Assembly (NCBI GenBank): GCA_030837425.1
Contig: JAUPLJ010000008.1
Coordinates: forward strand, 1-13,826
DNA length: 13,826 nucleotides
Direction of reading: 5' to 3'
Origin: Patescibacteria group bacterium
Lineage (GTDB): Bacteria; Patescibacteriota; Minisyncoccia; Phycocordibacterales; UBA5272
Position 1 is the stretch's first letter. Every line of letters begins with the position of its first letter. Below, piece by piece: positions 6,595-13,386 of the stretch. The notes under the pieces are model-generated. The model made no database searches and was not told where the DNA came from. It saw only the letters and a list, made by a program, of their open reading frames with translations. The position numbers and the translations under genes were made by a program.

Positions 6595-9066
6595 ATGGCT
6601 AAAAAAGAAGAACAAAAATACCCAGAAAGGAATTACGATAAGGATAAAAAAGATTTTGTTAAAAAAGATAAGACAGCCATGAAAGATGGTATCTGGTCTG
6701 TGATTTTTTTCTTTCTGGGAGCTTTTTTCTTTTTCTCTTCTATAAAGTTTGGTGGAAAAATTGGTAATGCCATTTTTAATGGATTGCATTTTGTACTCGG
6801 CTGGACCTCTTATTTATTCTTTATAATCTTTTTAGTAAGCGGCTATGTCTTTTGGAATAATAAAAAAAGAGATCTGAGTGTAATGTTTTTTATTGCAATG
6901 TTTATATTATTAATATCTATCAACTCCCTGTCTGCCTCCATCCATATTTCAAATTCAGGAATGATCGGAGATTATTTGTATAAATTTTTATCTGATAATT
7001 TTGGAAATATTATCCCGGCTGTGATTTCTCTAGCTGTAGCTCTTATATCATTCATATTTATTTATGAAGATAGGCCTAGACTTAGCCAAGAAAGAGTAGA
7101 TAAATTAAAAGAGACCAACAACCTCCTACTAGAAAAATCAGGTAAAGTCTCAAAAAATATTTTTCTTAGAACTTTTAATTTAATTAAAACAATTTTTAAA
7201 AAGATCTGGGGCCTTATTGTGTCTTTCTTTAAATTTTTATTTTATGATGATGGGAAGGAAAGCTTTGCTATGAATTCTTATCAAGAAGAAAACAGTAGCA
7301 AGCTTCATGATGAATTGATGGAAAAATTGACTAAAAAAGATTCGGAAGAAGAATATGGAGATATTTCAGCACATGAAAATTTTGAAAGAGTAAAAGCTGG
7401 CATAGAAGCAAGCGAGCTGATCAGAGCAAAATCAAAATCAGAAGAAGAAAGACAAAAAAGTATAAAAGAAGAATCCAAACCAATAATTTTGGAAGGTAAA
7501 TTTATACCGCCAGACATCACATTATTAAATTCAGATTCTGGAAAATCTTCCGCTGGAGATTCAAAATCTAAAATGAATATGATCCAAAAAGTTCTTGATC
7601 AATTTAGTATTCCAGTTGAAATGGGAGAAGTCACTGTTGGACCGTCTGTCACACAATTTACTTTAAAGCCAGCTCAAGGAGTAAATGTTCGCAAAATTTT
7701 AGGATTAAAAGATAATCTTCAGATGGCGTTGTCAGCAACAAATATGCATATCGAGGCTCCGATTCCAGGAAGGCCATTTGTTGGTATTGAAATTCCAAAT
7801 GAAAAGAAAACTATTCTTGGACTCCGAAGTATAGTAGAGCTTGAAGAATTTCAAAATGGATCAAATCTAACTATAATAATTGGAAAAGATATCATAGGTA
7901 GACCTGTGATTTCAGATCTTACAAAAATGCCACATCTTCTTGTCGCTGGAGCGACTGGTGCTGGTAAATCTGTGACACTACACAACTTAATCATTTCTTT
8001 ACTTTATAAAAATTCACCTAGTGATCTAAAACTCATAATTCTTGATCCAAAAAGAGTTGAATTTACTTCTTACAGTGCTCTTCCTCATCTTTATACCCCT
8101 ATAATTAAAGATGCAAAGACCGCGATCAAATGTCTCAATTGGGCCGCTCAAGAAATGGAAAGAAGATATGATGTGCTTGGAGAATACGGATTGCCTAATC
8201 TTATTGATTACAATAAGAAAATATTCAACCCTGCTCTTGAAAAGGCAAGAAAGAGAAATGAAGAAGGAGAAGTTGTCACTGGTCTACCGCCAAAAATGCC
8301 TTTCATTGTGATAGTTTTCGATGAGTTTAACGACTTTATGCTTTCTTACCCAAAAGAGATCACTCCTATCATAACTTCACTTTCTCAAAAAGCTCGTGCT
8401 GCAGGAATACATTTAATCCTAACCACACAAAGGCCGGATGTAAAAGTTATCACCGGGACAATCAAAGCAAATATTCCTTCAAGAATTGCTCTGAAGACTA
8501 CTTCTCAAATAGATTCCCGCACAATTCTTGATCAAGCAGGAGCTGAAGATCTTTTAGGAAATGGAGATATGCTTTATATGAATGGATCAACTATTACTCG
8601 TGTCCAAGCTCCTTTTGTATCTATAGAAGAAATAAAAAATGTAATAAATAATATAAAGAAAATTTATGAGGACTTTATTCCAGACAATATTAGTATAGAA
8701 AAAATAAAAATCTCTTCATCTCCATCAAGCGGATATAAAGAAATGGAAGAAAATAGTAATAGAAGTGCAACAGAAGAACCAACTGATGATGAAGATTATA
8801 TGTCAGCAAGAGATTATGTCATCTCGACAGGTAAAGCTTCGACGAGCGCACTCCAGACAGCTTTCCGTTGGGGATATAATAAATCTGCTCGTATAATGAA
8901 TGATCTTGAAATGTATGGAGTGATAGGTCCAGCAGCAAGTGGGAGGCATCGTGAGGTACTCTTTGGTAAAAATAATGAGAGCGAGGTAGAAAGAATAGAA
9001 AAAGAACTAGTAGAAATGGAAAATCATAATAAAGACGACTATAACAAAAAAGAAGAAGTTAGTTAA
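6595..9066 (+). CDS. ftsK: DNA translocase FtsK/SpoIIIE
   Basis: An 823-residue membrane-anchored, hexameric ATP-driven DNA pump that moves chromosome DNA through the division septum. About four transmembrane helices occupy residues 33-50, 63-86, 94-112 and 138-157. A charged linker (160-300) follows, shorter than in E. coli FtsK and closer to SpoIIIE. The motor spans about 325-685: an alpha subdomain, then Walker A GATGAGKS (452-459, K458) and Walker B IVIVFDEF (571-578, D576, E577), with the conserved TTQRPDV at 610-616. Residues 735-790 are the gamma winged-helix domain (ARDYVISTGKASTSALQ, YGVIGPAASGRHREVL) that in known FtsK proteins reads polar DNA motifs and contacts XerCD. All key parts are intact. 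A small downstream gene overlaps its stop codon. Start ATG at 6595 places a basic cytosolic tail before the first helix. Confidence 0.97.
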   Translation: MAKKEEQKYPERNYDKDKKDFVKKDKTAMKDGIWSVIFFFLGAFFFFSSIKFGGKIGNAIFNGLHFVLGWTSYLFFIIFLVSGYVFWNNKKRDLSVMFFIAMFILLISINSLSASIHISNSGMIGDYLYKFLSDNFGNIIPAVISLAVALISFIFIYEDRPRLSQERVDKLKETNNLLLEKSGKVSKNIFLRTFNLIKTIFKKIWGLIVSFFKFLFYDDGKESFAMNSYQEENSSKLHDELMEKLTKKDSEEEYGDISAHENFERVKAGIEASELIRAKSKSEEERQKSIKEESKPIILEGKFIPPDITLLNSDSGKSSAGDSKSKMNMIQKVLDQFSIPVEMGEVTVGPSVTQFTLKPAQGVNVRKILGLKDNLQMALSATNMHIEAPIPGRPFVGIEIPNEKKTILGLRSIVELEEFQNGSNLTIIIGKDIIGRPVISDLTKMPHLLVAGATGAGKSVTLHNLIISLLYKNSPSDLKLIILDPKRVEFTSYSALPHLYTPIIKDAKTAIKCLNWAAQEMERRYDVLGEYGLPNLIDYNKKIFNPALEKARKRNEEGEVVTGLPPKMPFIVIVFDEFNDFMLSYPKEITPIITSLSQKARAAGIHLILTTQRPDVKVITGTIKANIPSRIALKTTSQIDSRTILDQAGAEDLLGNGDMLYMNGSTITRVQAPFVSIEEIKNVINNIKKIYEDFIPDNISIEKIKISSSPSSGYKEMEENSNRSATEEPTDDEDYMSARDYVISTGKASTSALQTAFRWGYNKSARIMNDLEMYGVIGPAASGRHREVLFGKNNESEVERIEKELVEMENHNKDDYNKKEEVS

Positions 9067-9428
9067 TGGAGAAGTTTATGTATAAAAAATCTTTTTTAGA
9101 AAAAATTGGAAAATGGTTTTTTATTGCTCTTTTTGTTGTGATAATAATTTATTTTTCTAGTAGAATATTTAATTTTATATCTGGTCCGAGAATAAAAATT
9201 TATTCTCCTGTACCTGGGCAAATAATAAAGAGCGACACTTACATAATCACTGGTAACGTCCAAAATGCAAAAACTATTAAAATTAATGGGAAAGAAATAA
9301 ATATAGACCAAAAAGGAGACTTTAAAGAAGAAATAATAATAAAAGCACCTTATACCTTAATAGTAATAGATGCTGTAGATAAATATGGAAAAACAAAACA
9401 GCAGACCATGCAGGTTGGAAAAGAATAA
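9066..9428 (+). CDS. Small membrane-anchored protein with one extracytoplasmic beta domain
   Basis: A 120-residue protein: basic N-terminus, one transmembrane helix (about 17-35), then residues 41-117 as a compact beta-rich domain outside the membrane (RIKIYSPVPGQIIKSDTYIITGNV, IKINGKEINIDQKGDFKEEI, YTLIVIDAVDKYGKT). The pattern of a proline-glycine opening, a GNV strand and an NGKEI turn resembles the Ig-like glucodextranase-B type fold found in many exported proteins; function is unknown. Its ATG overlaps the ftsK stop codon by one base (TAATG), so the two are probably translationally coupled. A second in-frame ATG at 9078 has GGAG six bases upstream, the only convincing Shine-Dalgarno in the window, and could be the real start, giving 116 residues. 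No terminator separates it from ftsK or recA. Confidence 0.8.
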   Translation: MEKFMYKKSFLEKIGKWFFIALFVVIIIYFSSRIFNFISGPRIKIYSPVPGQIIKSDTYIITGNVQNAKTIKINGKEINIDQKGDFKEEIIIKAPYTLIVIDAVDKYGKTKQQTMQVGKE

Positions 9429-9470
9429 ATTAGACATTAAAAATAAAATAAATCTAGACCAGAGTTAGTG

Positions 9471-9479
9471 TGCTATAAT
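9471..9479 (+). promoter_or_regulatory. Extended -10 promoter of recA
   Basis: TGC-TATAAT (9471-9479) is a perfect extended -10, predicting transcription from about 9486 and a 26-nt leader without Shine-Dalgarno. The -35 region has no good match. No LexA-type operator is visible between 9429 and 9511. Confidence 0.7.
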
Positions 9480-9511
9480 TTTGCTATACAAAAGATAATT
9501 AATAAAAAAAT

Positions 9512-10606
9512 ATGGCTTTCAAAAAAAAAGTAGTAAAGGCAAAAAAAACTGTAGGAGTTAGAGAAGAAGGAAAAAAGGTAAATTCTGATGAGCTCTTAAA
9601 AGAAATACAAAATAAATTTGGTGAAGGAGCTATTATGAAGCTTGGTGATACCCCAAAGGTTGATGTTGGAAGTGTACCAACCGGATCAATTGGTCTTGAT
9701 TTTGCTCTAGGAGTCGGAGGGCTCCCAAGAGGAAGGATAATTGAAATCTTTGGGCCAGAATCTTCAGGAAAGACAACTCTCACACTTCATGTGATAGCAG
9801 AAGCACAAAAAATGGGTGGAACATGTGCATTCATAGATGCAGAGCATGCAATGGATCCAGAATATGCAAGAAAGCTTGGAATAAAGATCAACGATCTTCT
9901 AATTTCTCAACCAGACAATGGAGAGCAAGCACTCGATATTGCAGAAACTCTTGTCCGAAGCGGAAAAATAGATGTGCTAGTAATCGACTCTGTAGCAGCG
10001 CTTACTCCACAAGCAGAAATTGAAGGAGATATGTCTCAAGCTCATGTTGGAAGACAAGCTCGCCTTATGAGCCAAGCCTTAAGAAAGCTCACAGCAATAG
10101 CTCACAAATCAAAAACTGTTATTATTTTCATTAATCAGATCAGAATGCAAATTGGGATTATGTTTGGTAATCCAGAAACAACTCCAGGAGGAAAAGCATT
10201 AAAATTCTACGCATCTGTTCGTCTTGATATTAGAAAGACAGCACAGATTAAAAAAGGAGAAGAAGTACTTGGTGCAAGAACAAAAGTGAAAGTTGTAAAA
10301 AATAAAGTTGCGGCTCCATTTAAATCTACAGAATTCGATATTATGTATGGCGAAGGTATTTCAAAAGAAGGAGAGCTTCTCGCACTTGGAGAAAAATTTA
10401 AATTAGTCACAAAAAGTGGTACTTCATATAGCTTTGGAGAAGAAAAGCTAGGAAGAGGATATGATGCTTCTAGGACATTCTTAAGAGAAAATCATAAAAT
10501 ATCTAAAGATCTTGAAAAGCAAATTAGAAAAAATCTTGAAAGCGGTGGTCTTGATTTTGCTCCAGCAAAAGAAGAAGCTTCAGATGATGATCTCGGAGAA
10601 GATTAA
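9512..10606 (+). CDS. recA: Recombinase RecA
   Basis: A 364-residue RecA that forms filaments on single-stranded DNA and drives ATP-dependent strand exchange in recombinational repair. Walker A GPESSGKT is at 81-88 (K87, T88), the catalytic glutamate at E111 (DAEHAMD), Walker B VLVIDS at 155-160 (D159), and the DNA-binding L2 region around 209-227 (QIRMQIGIMFGNPETTPGG). The conserved C-terminal wing is followed by a short acidic tail (354-364). A lysine-rich extension of about 20 residues precedes the usual N-terminus. Length is normal for the family. It has its own promoter, lies 83 bases after the ftsK-linked small gene, and ends at a strong terminator. No frameshift or intein is present. 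Confidence 0.98.
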   Translation: MAFKKKVVKAKKTVGVREEGKKVNSDELLKEIQNKFGEGAIMKLGDTPKVDVGSVPTGSIGLDFALGVGGLPRGRIIEIFGPESSGKTTLTLHVIAEAQKMGGTCAFIDAEHAMDPEYARKLGIKINDLLISQPDNGEQALDIAETLVRSGKIDVLVIDSVAALTPQAEIEGDMSQAHVGRQARLMSQALRKLTAIAHKSKTVIIFINQIRMQIGIMFGNPETTPGGKALKFYASVRLDIRKTAQIKKGEEVLGARTKVKVVKNKVAAPFKSTEFDIMYGEGISKEGELLALGEKFKLVTKSGTSYSFGEEKLGRGYDASRTFLRENHKISKDLEKQIRKNLESGGLDFAPAKEEASDDDLGED

Positions 10607-10628
10607 TAATAAAAATTATAAATCTATA

Positions 10629-10660
10629 AAAATACCCTTAATTTATAAGGGTATTTTTGT
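10629..10660 (+). terminator. Intrinsic terminator of recA
   Basis: A perfect 12-bp stem (10629-10640 with 10646-10657, five-base loop) with a T-rich end starts 22 bases after the recA stop codon. Confidence 0.88.
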
Positions 10661-10698
10661 TATATAGATAAAAATCCCCTATTTTTTATCTAAAAAAC

Positions 10699-10727
10699 TT
10701 GACAAATATATATCTGTATGCTATGAT
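10699..10727 (+). promoter_or_regulatory. Strong promoter of the first RNA candidate
   Basis: A perfect -35 TTGACA (10699-10704) is separated by exactly 17 bases from TATGAT (10722-10727), which is preceded by TGC (extended -10). A further TATAAT lies at 10733-10738. This is the best promoter by consensus in the window, yet no protein gene follows for almost 500 bases. Confidence 0.8.
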
Positions 10728-10733
10728 ATTAGT

Positions 10734-10910
10734 ATAATCTTAAACATAGATTATAAACCGATCTTTTAACCAAATTTTTAACCATGATTAGAGCCCCCGA
10801 ACTGATTAAGGGTTATCTGTAGCCCGAAAATCTTTTGACAGAATAAACTCTTCTGCGAATCAAAAGATACAGATAAAGCCATCAACTATTTAGTTGGTGG
10901 TTTTTTATTT
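10734..10910 (+). ncRNA. Candidate small structured RNA between recA and the S1 gene
   Basis: A roughly 165-175-nt unit starts at the strong promoter above and ends in a terminator (10879-10906). No credible reading frame exists. The core folds as nested helices: 10813-10820 with 10869-10876 (8 bp), then 10830-10838 with 10860-10868 (9 bp, ATCTTTTGA/TCAAAAGAT), then 10839-10843 with 10851-10855 (CAGAA/TTCTG), with a one-sided nine-base bulge (AGCCCGAAA, 10821-10829) and a CGAA bulge (10856-10859). Upstream lie two TTTTAACCA copies (10764-10772, 10776-10784) and CCCCCGAA. Some strands have a second possible partner. I do not recognise it as tmRNA, 6S, SRP, RNase P or a known riboswitch class. 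Confidence 0.7.
10879..10906 (+). terminator. Intrinsic terminator of the first RNA candidate
   Basis: An 8-bp stem with one G-U pair (CCATCAAC 10879-10886 with GTTGGTGG 10893-10900, six-base loop) is followed directly by six T residues. Confidence 0.88.
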
Positions 10911-10927
10911 TGTGAAATCTTTTTAAA

Positions 10928-10936
10928 TGATATAAT
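10928..10936 (+). promoter_or_regulatory. Extended -10 promoter of the second RNA candidate
   Basis: TGA-TATAAT (10928-10936) matches the extended -10 seen at ftsK. A weak -35 (TTGTGA, 10910-10915, spacing 15) overlaps the end of the preceding terminator tract. Predicted start about 10943. Confidence 0.5.
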
Positions 10937-10942
10937 AATATA

Positions 10943-11101
10943 GTTAAATAAGACAGAATTTAATTGCATACCGATGATGGTCTGCACATATTTTTTAAAC
11001 TAAAAATTAAGATCTATGAGAAAATTTAATTAAAGATTAATTTTATTAAAGCTTATTTTCAACTTGAAGCTATTCTAAAAATTAAGAATAGCTTTTGTTT
11101 T
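10943..11101 (+). ncRNA. Second candidate small RNA upstream of the S1 gene
   Basis: A roughly 155-nt unit between an extended -10 and an intrinsic terminator. It contains a hairpin at 10965-10986 (TGCA and ACC pairing with GGT and TGCA around a GATGAT loop, one mismatch), an AT-only hairpin at about 11021-11044, and the terminator stem at 11067-11094. The longest reading frame inside is under ten codons. It could instead be an unprocessed 5' leader segment of the S1 gene, but the terminator and the new promoter after it argue for a separate transcript. No match to a known RNA family is recognised. Confidence 0.45.
11067..11101 (+). terminator. Intrinsic terminator ahead of the S1 gene
   Basis: A perfect 10-bp stem (AAGCTATTCT 11067-11076 with AGAATAGCTT 11085-11094, eight-base loop) is followed by a T-rich tail (TTGTTTT). 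Confidence 0.8.
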
Positions 11102-11118
11102 GTAAAAATTCCCTTTTG

Positions 11119-11127
11119 TGCTATAGT
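11119..11127 (+). promoter_or_regulatory. Extended -10 promoter of the S1 gene
   Basis: TGC-TATAGT (11119-11127), with TTGTAA (11100-11105) at a spacing of 16. Transcription from about 11134 gives an 80-nt AT-rich leader, longer than most here, with no Shine-Dalgarno. Confidence 0.55.
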
Positions 11128-11213
11128 ATCTGTCTATCTGATTAGACCAAAAATAAATAATGTATATTCTATAAATAGATATTTATATTTTTGACACAGA
11201 TAAAATTAAAAAT

Positions 11214-12350
11214 ATGACAGAAAAAAATACTACAAATAATGTGGGTCTTGATGACTACACAAAAATGATTTTAGATACTATTACTCCTATTAATGAGGAA
11301 GATATAGTAGATGGTACAGTAGTGGCGATCACTCCTACTGCCGTCTATGTAGATCTTGGACCAGTGGGAACTGGAATAATCTACGGTAGCGAATACATAA
11401 ATACTCGTGATTTAATTAAAAAAATAAATATTGGAGATGCTATAACTTCAAAAATTATTTTAAGAGAAAACAAAGATGGATATGTTGACCTTTCATTGCG
11501 TGAGGCAAAGCATGCATTGATTTGGAGTGAGGCAGAGAGTATATTAAAAGAAAGAAAAGTAATTTCTATTGTTGTGAAAGAAGCAAACAAAGGAGGACTT
11601 ATCATGGAATGGAATGGAATTAATGGATTCCTACCTTCTTCACAATTAAAAGGAGAAAATTATCCTAAAGTAACAGATGGAAGTAAGGATCAAATCTTAA
11701 ATGAATTAAAGAAATTGATTGGTAAAAGAATTCCAGTTTCTGTAATTGCAGCAATTCCAAAAGAAGGAAAACTTATTTTCACCGAATCTACAGAAAATGC
11801 ATCTGGTGAAGAATCAAAGAAAACAAAGAAAGACGATAGTAAGAAGGATACTAAAGCTATTACAAAAATTGTTTCTAAATATAATATTGGTGATCAACTT
11901 GAAGGAGTTGTCACCGGTGTCGTAGATTTTGGGATCTTTGTAAAGATTGATAATGAGATCGAGGGACTAATCCACAAAAGTGAGATCGATTGGGGCCTTG
12001 TAGAAAATACAAAAGATTATGCAAAGGTTGGAGATACAATCAAAGTAGAAGTGATAGAAATCAAAGATGACAAGATCTCTCTATCAATGAAGAAATTAAA
12101 AGAAAATCCTTGGATGGCTGCAGCAAAGAAATATAAGAAAGGAGATTCTGTGGATGGAGTAATCATAAGATTCAACAAACACGGAGCTCTTGTATCTATT
12201 GAAGAAGGTGTCGCTGGACTGCTTCATATTTCAGATTTTGAGAGTGAGGAAAAAATGAAGCAAGAATTGTCACTTGGTAAAATTTATAAATTTGAAATAT
12301 CATTATTTGATGGAGGTGAAGAAAAAATGACTTTGAAATTAAATAAATAA
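11214..12350 (+). CDS. rpsA: S1 RNA-binding domain protein (ribosomal protein S1-like)
   Basis: A 378-residue protein with four S1 (OB-fold) RNA-binding domains at about 28-96, 110-191, 225-294 and 308-376. Domain 3 is the most canonical (GDQLEGVVTGVVDFGIFVKIDNEIEGLIHKSEI, then KVGDTIKVEVIEIKDDKISLSMK); domain 4 is similar. Domain 1 has the VDGTVVAITPTAVYVDLGPVGTGIIYGSEY pattern of the ribosome-binding N-terminal S1 domain. A lysine-rich linker (194-220) joins domains 2 and 3. E. coli S1 has six domains; four is common in shorter bacterial S1 proteins. In cells it helps the 30S subunit capture and unfold mRNA, which fits a genome whose mRNAs mostly lack Shine-Dalgarno sequences. It has its own promoter, an 80-nt leader and a strong terminator. 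A non-ribosomal S1-domain regulator is the alternative. Confidence 0.92.
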   Translation: MTEKNTTNNVGLDDYTKMILDTITPINEEDIVDGTVVAITPTAVYVDLGPVGTGIIYGSEYINTRDLIKKINIGDAITSKIILRENKDGYVDLSLREAKHALIWSEAESILKERKVISIVVKEANKGGLIMEWNGINGFLPSSQLKGENYPKVTDGSKDQILNELKKLIGKRIPVSVIAAIPKEGKLIFTESTENASGEESKKTKKDDSKKDTKAITKIVSKYNIGDQLEGVVTGVVDFGIFVKIDNEIEGLIHKSEIDWGLVENTKDYAKVGDTIKVEVIEIKDDKISLSMKKLKENPWMAAAKKYKKGDSVDGVIIRFNKHGALVSIEEGVAGLLHISDFESEEKMKQELSLGKIYKFEISLFDGGEEKMTLKLNK

Positions 12351-12370
12351 TATAATTAAAAATTAAACAC

Positions 12371-12403
12371 AAATACGCTTGACAAATCAAGCGTATTTTG
12401 TTA
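12371..12403 (+). terminator. Intrinsic terminator of the S1 gene
   Basis: A perfect 12-bp stem (AAATACGCTTGA 12371-12382 with its complement 12387-12398, four-base loop) followed by a T-rich tail. A TTGACA hexamer (12379-12384) lies in the stem-loop and could serve as -35 for the next gene. Confidence 0.88.
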
Positions 12404-12451
12404 TTTATTAGTCAGGCTCTTTAAATAAATTTAAAACTAAACTTTAAGAAT

Positions 12452-12724
12452 ATGCAAACAGAAGACTTGGAAGTTTTTCAAATTCCCTCTGAATGTAACA
12501 GATTGCAAAGATTGCTTTCTGCTTCAGATAATGAAAAGAAATTTTTTGAAGATGTAATTTTAAAAAATCTTTTTTCATTAGAAAAGCATGAGAGTGTAAC
12601 TTTAGTATTGTACCCTTCAGGTCATATAGACCTTAGAAATCTACCTAAAGAAATGTTCGAAGCGGTTGAAAAAATTCTAGAAATAAAAGCTAAAGAAAAA
12701 GAAGCTCGAGAAAAAAATCTTTAG
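12452..12724 (+). CDS. Unrecognised small soluble protein
   Basis: A 90-residue protein I do not recognise. Residues 5-47 are probably helical (IPSECNRLQRLLSASDNEKKFFEDVILKNLF), followed by a short beta pair (VTLVLYPSGHIDLRNLP, about 49-65) and a charged C-terminal helix rich in Lys and Glu (66-90). There is no signal peptide or membrane segment and there are no metal-binding motifs; one cysteine (C15). It stands alone between the S1 terminator and its own terminator, convergent with pth. Codon choice and the lack of a longer competing frame on either strand support it as real. No Shine-Dalgarno is seen; the ATG at 12452 is the first in frame. A weak promoter may be TTGACA inside the preceding terminator. 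Confidence 0.7.
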   Translation: MQTEDLEVFQIPSECNRLQRLLSASDNEKKFFEDVILKNLFSLEKHESVTLVLYPSGHIDLRNLPKEMFEAVEKILEIKAKEKEAREKNL

Positions 12725-12732
12725 ATTGACAA

Positions 12733-12760
12733 AGAGGATACTAAGTATCTTCTTTTTTTT
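12733..12760 (+). terminator. Intrinsic terminator between convergent genes
   Basis: A 9-bp stem with one G-U pair (12733-12741 with 12745-12753, three-base loop) followed by eight T residues. The T-run overlaps the stop codon of the convergent pth gene, so the genes are packed end to end. It works mainly in the plus direction. Confidence 0.82.
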
Positions 12761-13295
12761 ATTTCTCATTTATTATTTTAAATATAAAATTTGTGACTTT
12801 GTTTAAAACTTCTTCGCTACTCAAAATATTTTTTTCTTCTTCTGTCAGATTTCCAAGTACATATTTTTGTACTATGTCTCCATGTGGAGGAACCAGGCCA
12901 TTCTTTCCAGTTCCCGCTGGCGCAATACCGACTCTTATTCTATAAAAATCCTTTGTGACTAGATTTTCTATTATATTTTTTATTCCATTGTGTCCTCCGT
13001 CTCCCCTGTCTCGCGCGATTCTTATTTCTCCGATTTCTAGATCTTTATCATCATAGATAATGATTACATTTTCTTTTTCTATATTTTTATTCTTAATATA
13101 ATCTTTTAAAGATTCACCTGATTCATTCATAAAAGTCTTTGGTACAAAAACTTCTAAAATATTTTCTTTATTATCTAAAAATTCTGAAAGTAATTTCTTT
13201 TCTTTTAATTTATTATAGACAAATCTACCAGCATTGTGCCTTGTGTGTTCATATTTTTCTCCAAAATTTCCAAGTGGGAAAAGTAAAAATTTCAT
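12759..13295 (-). CDS. pth: Peptidyl-tRNA hydrolase
   Basis: A 178-residue bacterial-type Pth, which cleaves the ester bond of peptidyl-tRNAs released from stalled ribosomes and so recycles tRNA. Conserved residues are present: N10 and catalytic H20 (YEHTRHNAG), N57 (PKTFMNESG), D83 (YDDKDLEIG, E. coli D93 position) and H102 with N103 (GGHNGIKNI), then FYRIRVGIAPAG. The usual GLGNPG near the N-terminus reads PLGNFG, with proline at position 7 and phenylalanine at 11. The segment before TFMN is shorter than in E. coli, while a small loop (about 125-143, GTGKNGLVPPHGD) is longer. It is divergent from lepB and convergent with the 90-residue gene. The ATG start matches the family N-terminus. Confidence 0.95.
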   Translation of the reverse strand: MKFLLFPLGNFGEKYEHTRHNAGRFVYNKLKEKKLLSEFLDNKENILEVFVPKTFMNESGESLKDYIKNKNIEKENVIIIYDDKDLEIGEIRIARDRGDGGHNGIKNIIENLVTKDFYRIRVGIAPAGTGKNGLVPPHGDIVQKYVLGNLTEEEKNILSSEEVLNKVTNFIFKIINEK

Positions 13296-13318
13296 AATAT
13301 CTTTTAATTATTAAAGAC

Positions 13319-13327
13319 ATTATAACA
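13319..13327 (-). promoter_or_regulatory. Extended -10 promoter of pth
   Basis: On the minus strand the bases read TGT-TATAAT, a perfect extended -10. The predicted leader is about 16 nt with no Shine-Dalgarno sequence. Confidence 0.7.
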
Positions 13328-13340
13328 AAAAATAGAAAAT

Positions 13341-13370
13341 TTGCGGAGCAGCTCTTCATTGTGTTATAAT
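13341..13370 (+). promoter_or_regulatory. Promoter of lepB
   Basis: TTGCGG (13341-13346) is followed after 18 bases by TATAAT (13365-13370), preceded by TGT for an extended -10. Transcription from about 13377 leaves a leader of only about 10 nt, close to leaderless. It is arranged back to back with the pth promoter. Confidence 0.72.
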
Positions 13371-13386
13371 TCTGCTAACTTAAATT

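Noticed and set aside
9429..9511. SOS (LexA) operator before recA
   Set aside because: No palindrome of the known LexA types is present, and no lexA gene is in the window.
10943..11060. Very short reading frames such as the one starting with ATGATG near 10974
   Set aside because: Fewer than ten codons, no ribosome signal, and part of a hairpin; could be a leader peptide but nothing supports it.
10734..11101. tmRNA (including a two-piece form), 6S, SRP or RNase P RNA
   Set aside because: There is no tRNA-like end, tag reading frame, SRP tetraloop domain or sufficient length; the fold does not match the long bulged rod of 6S RNA.
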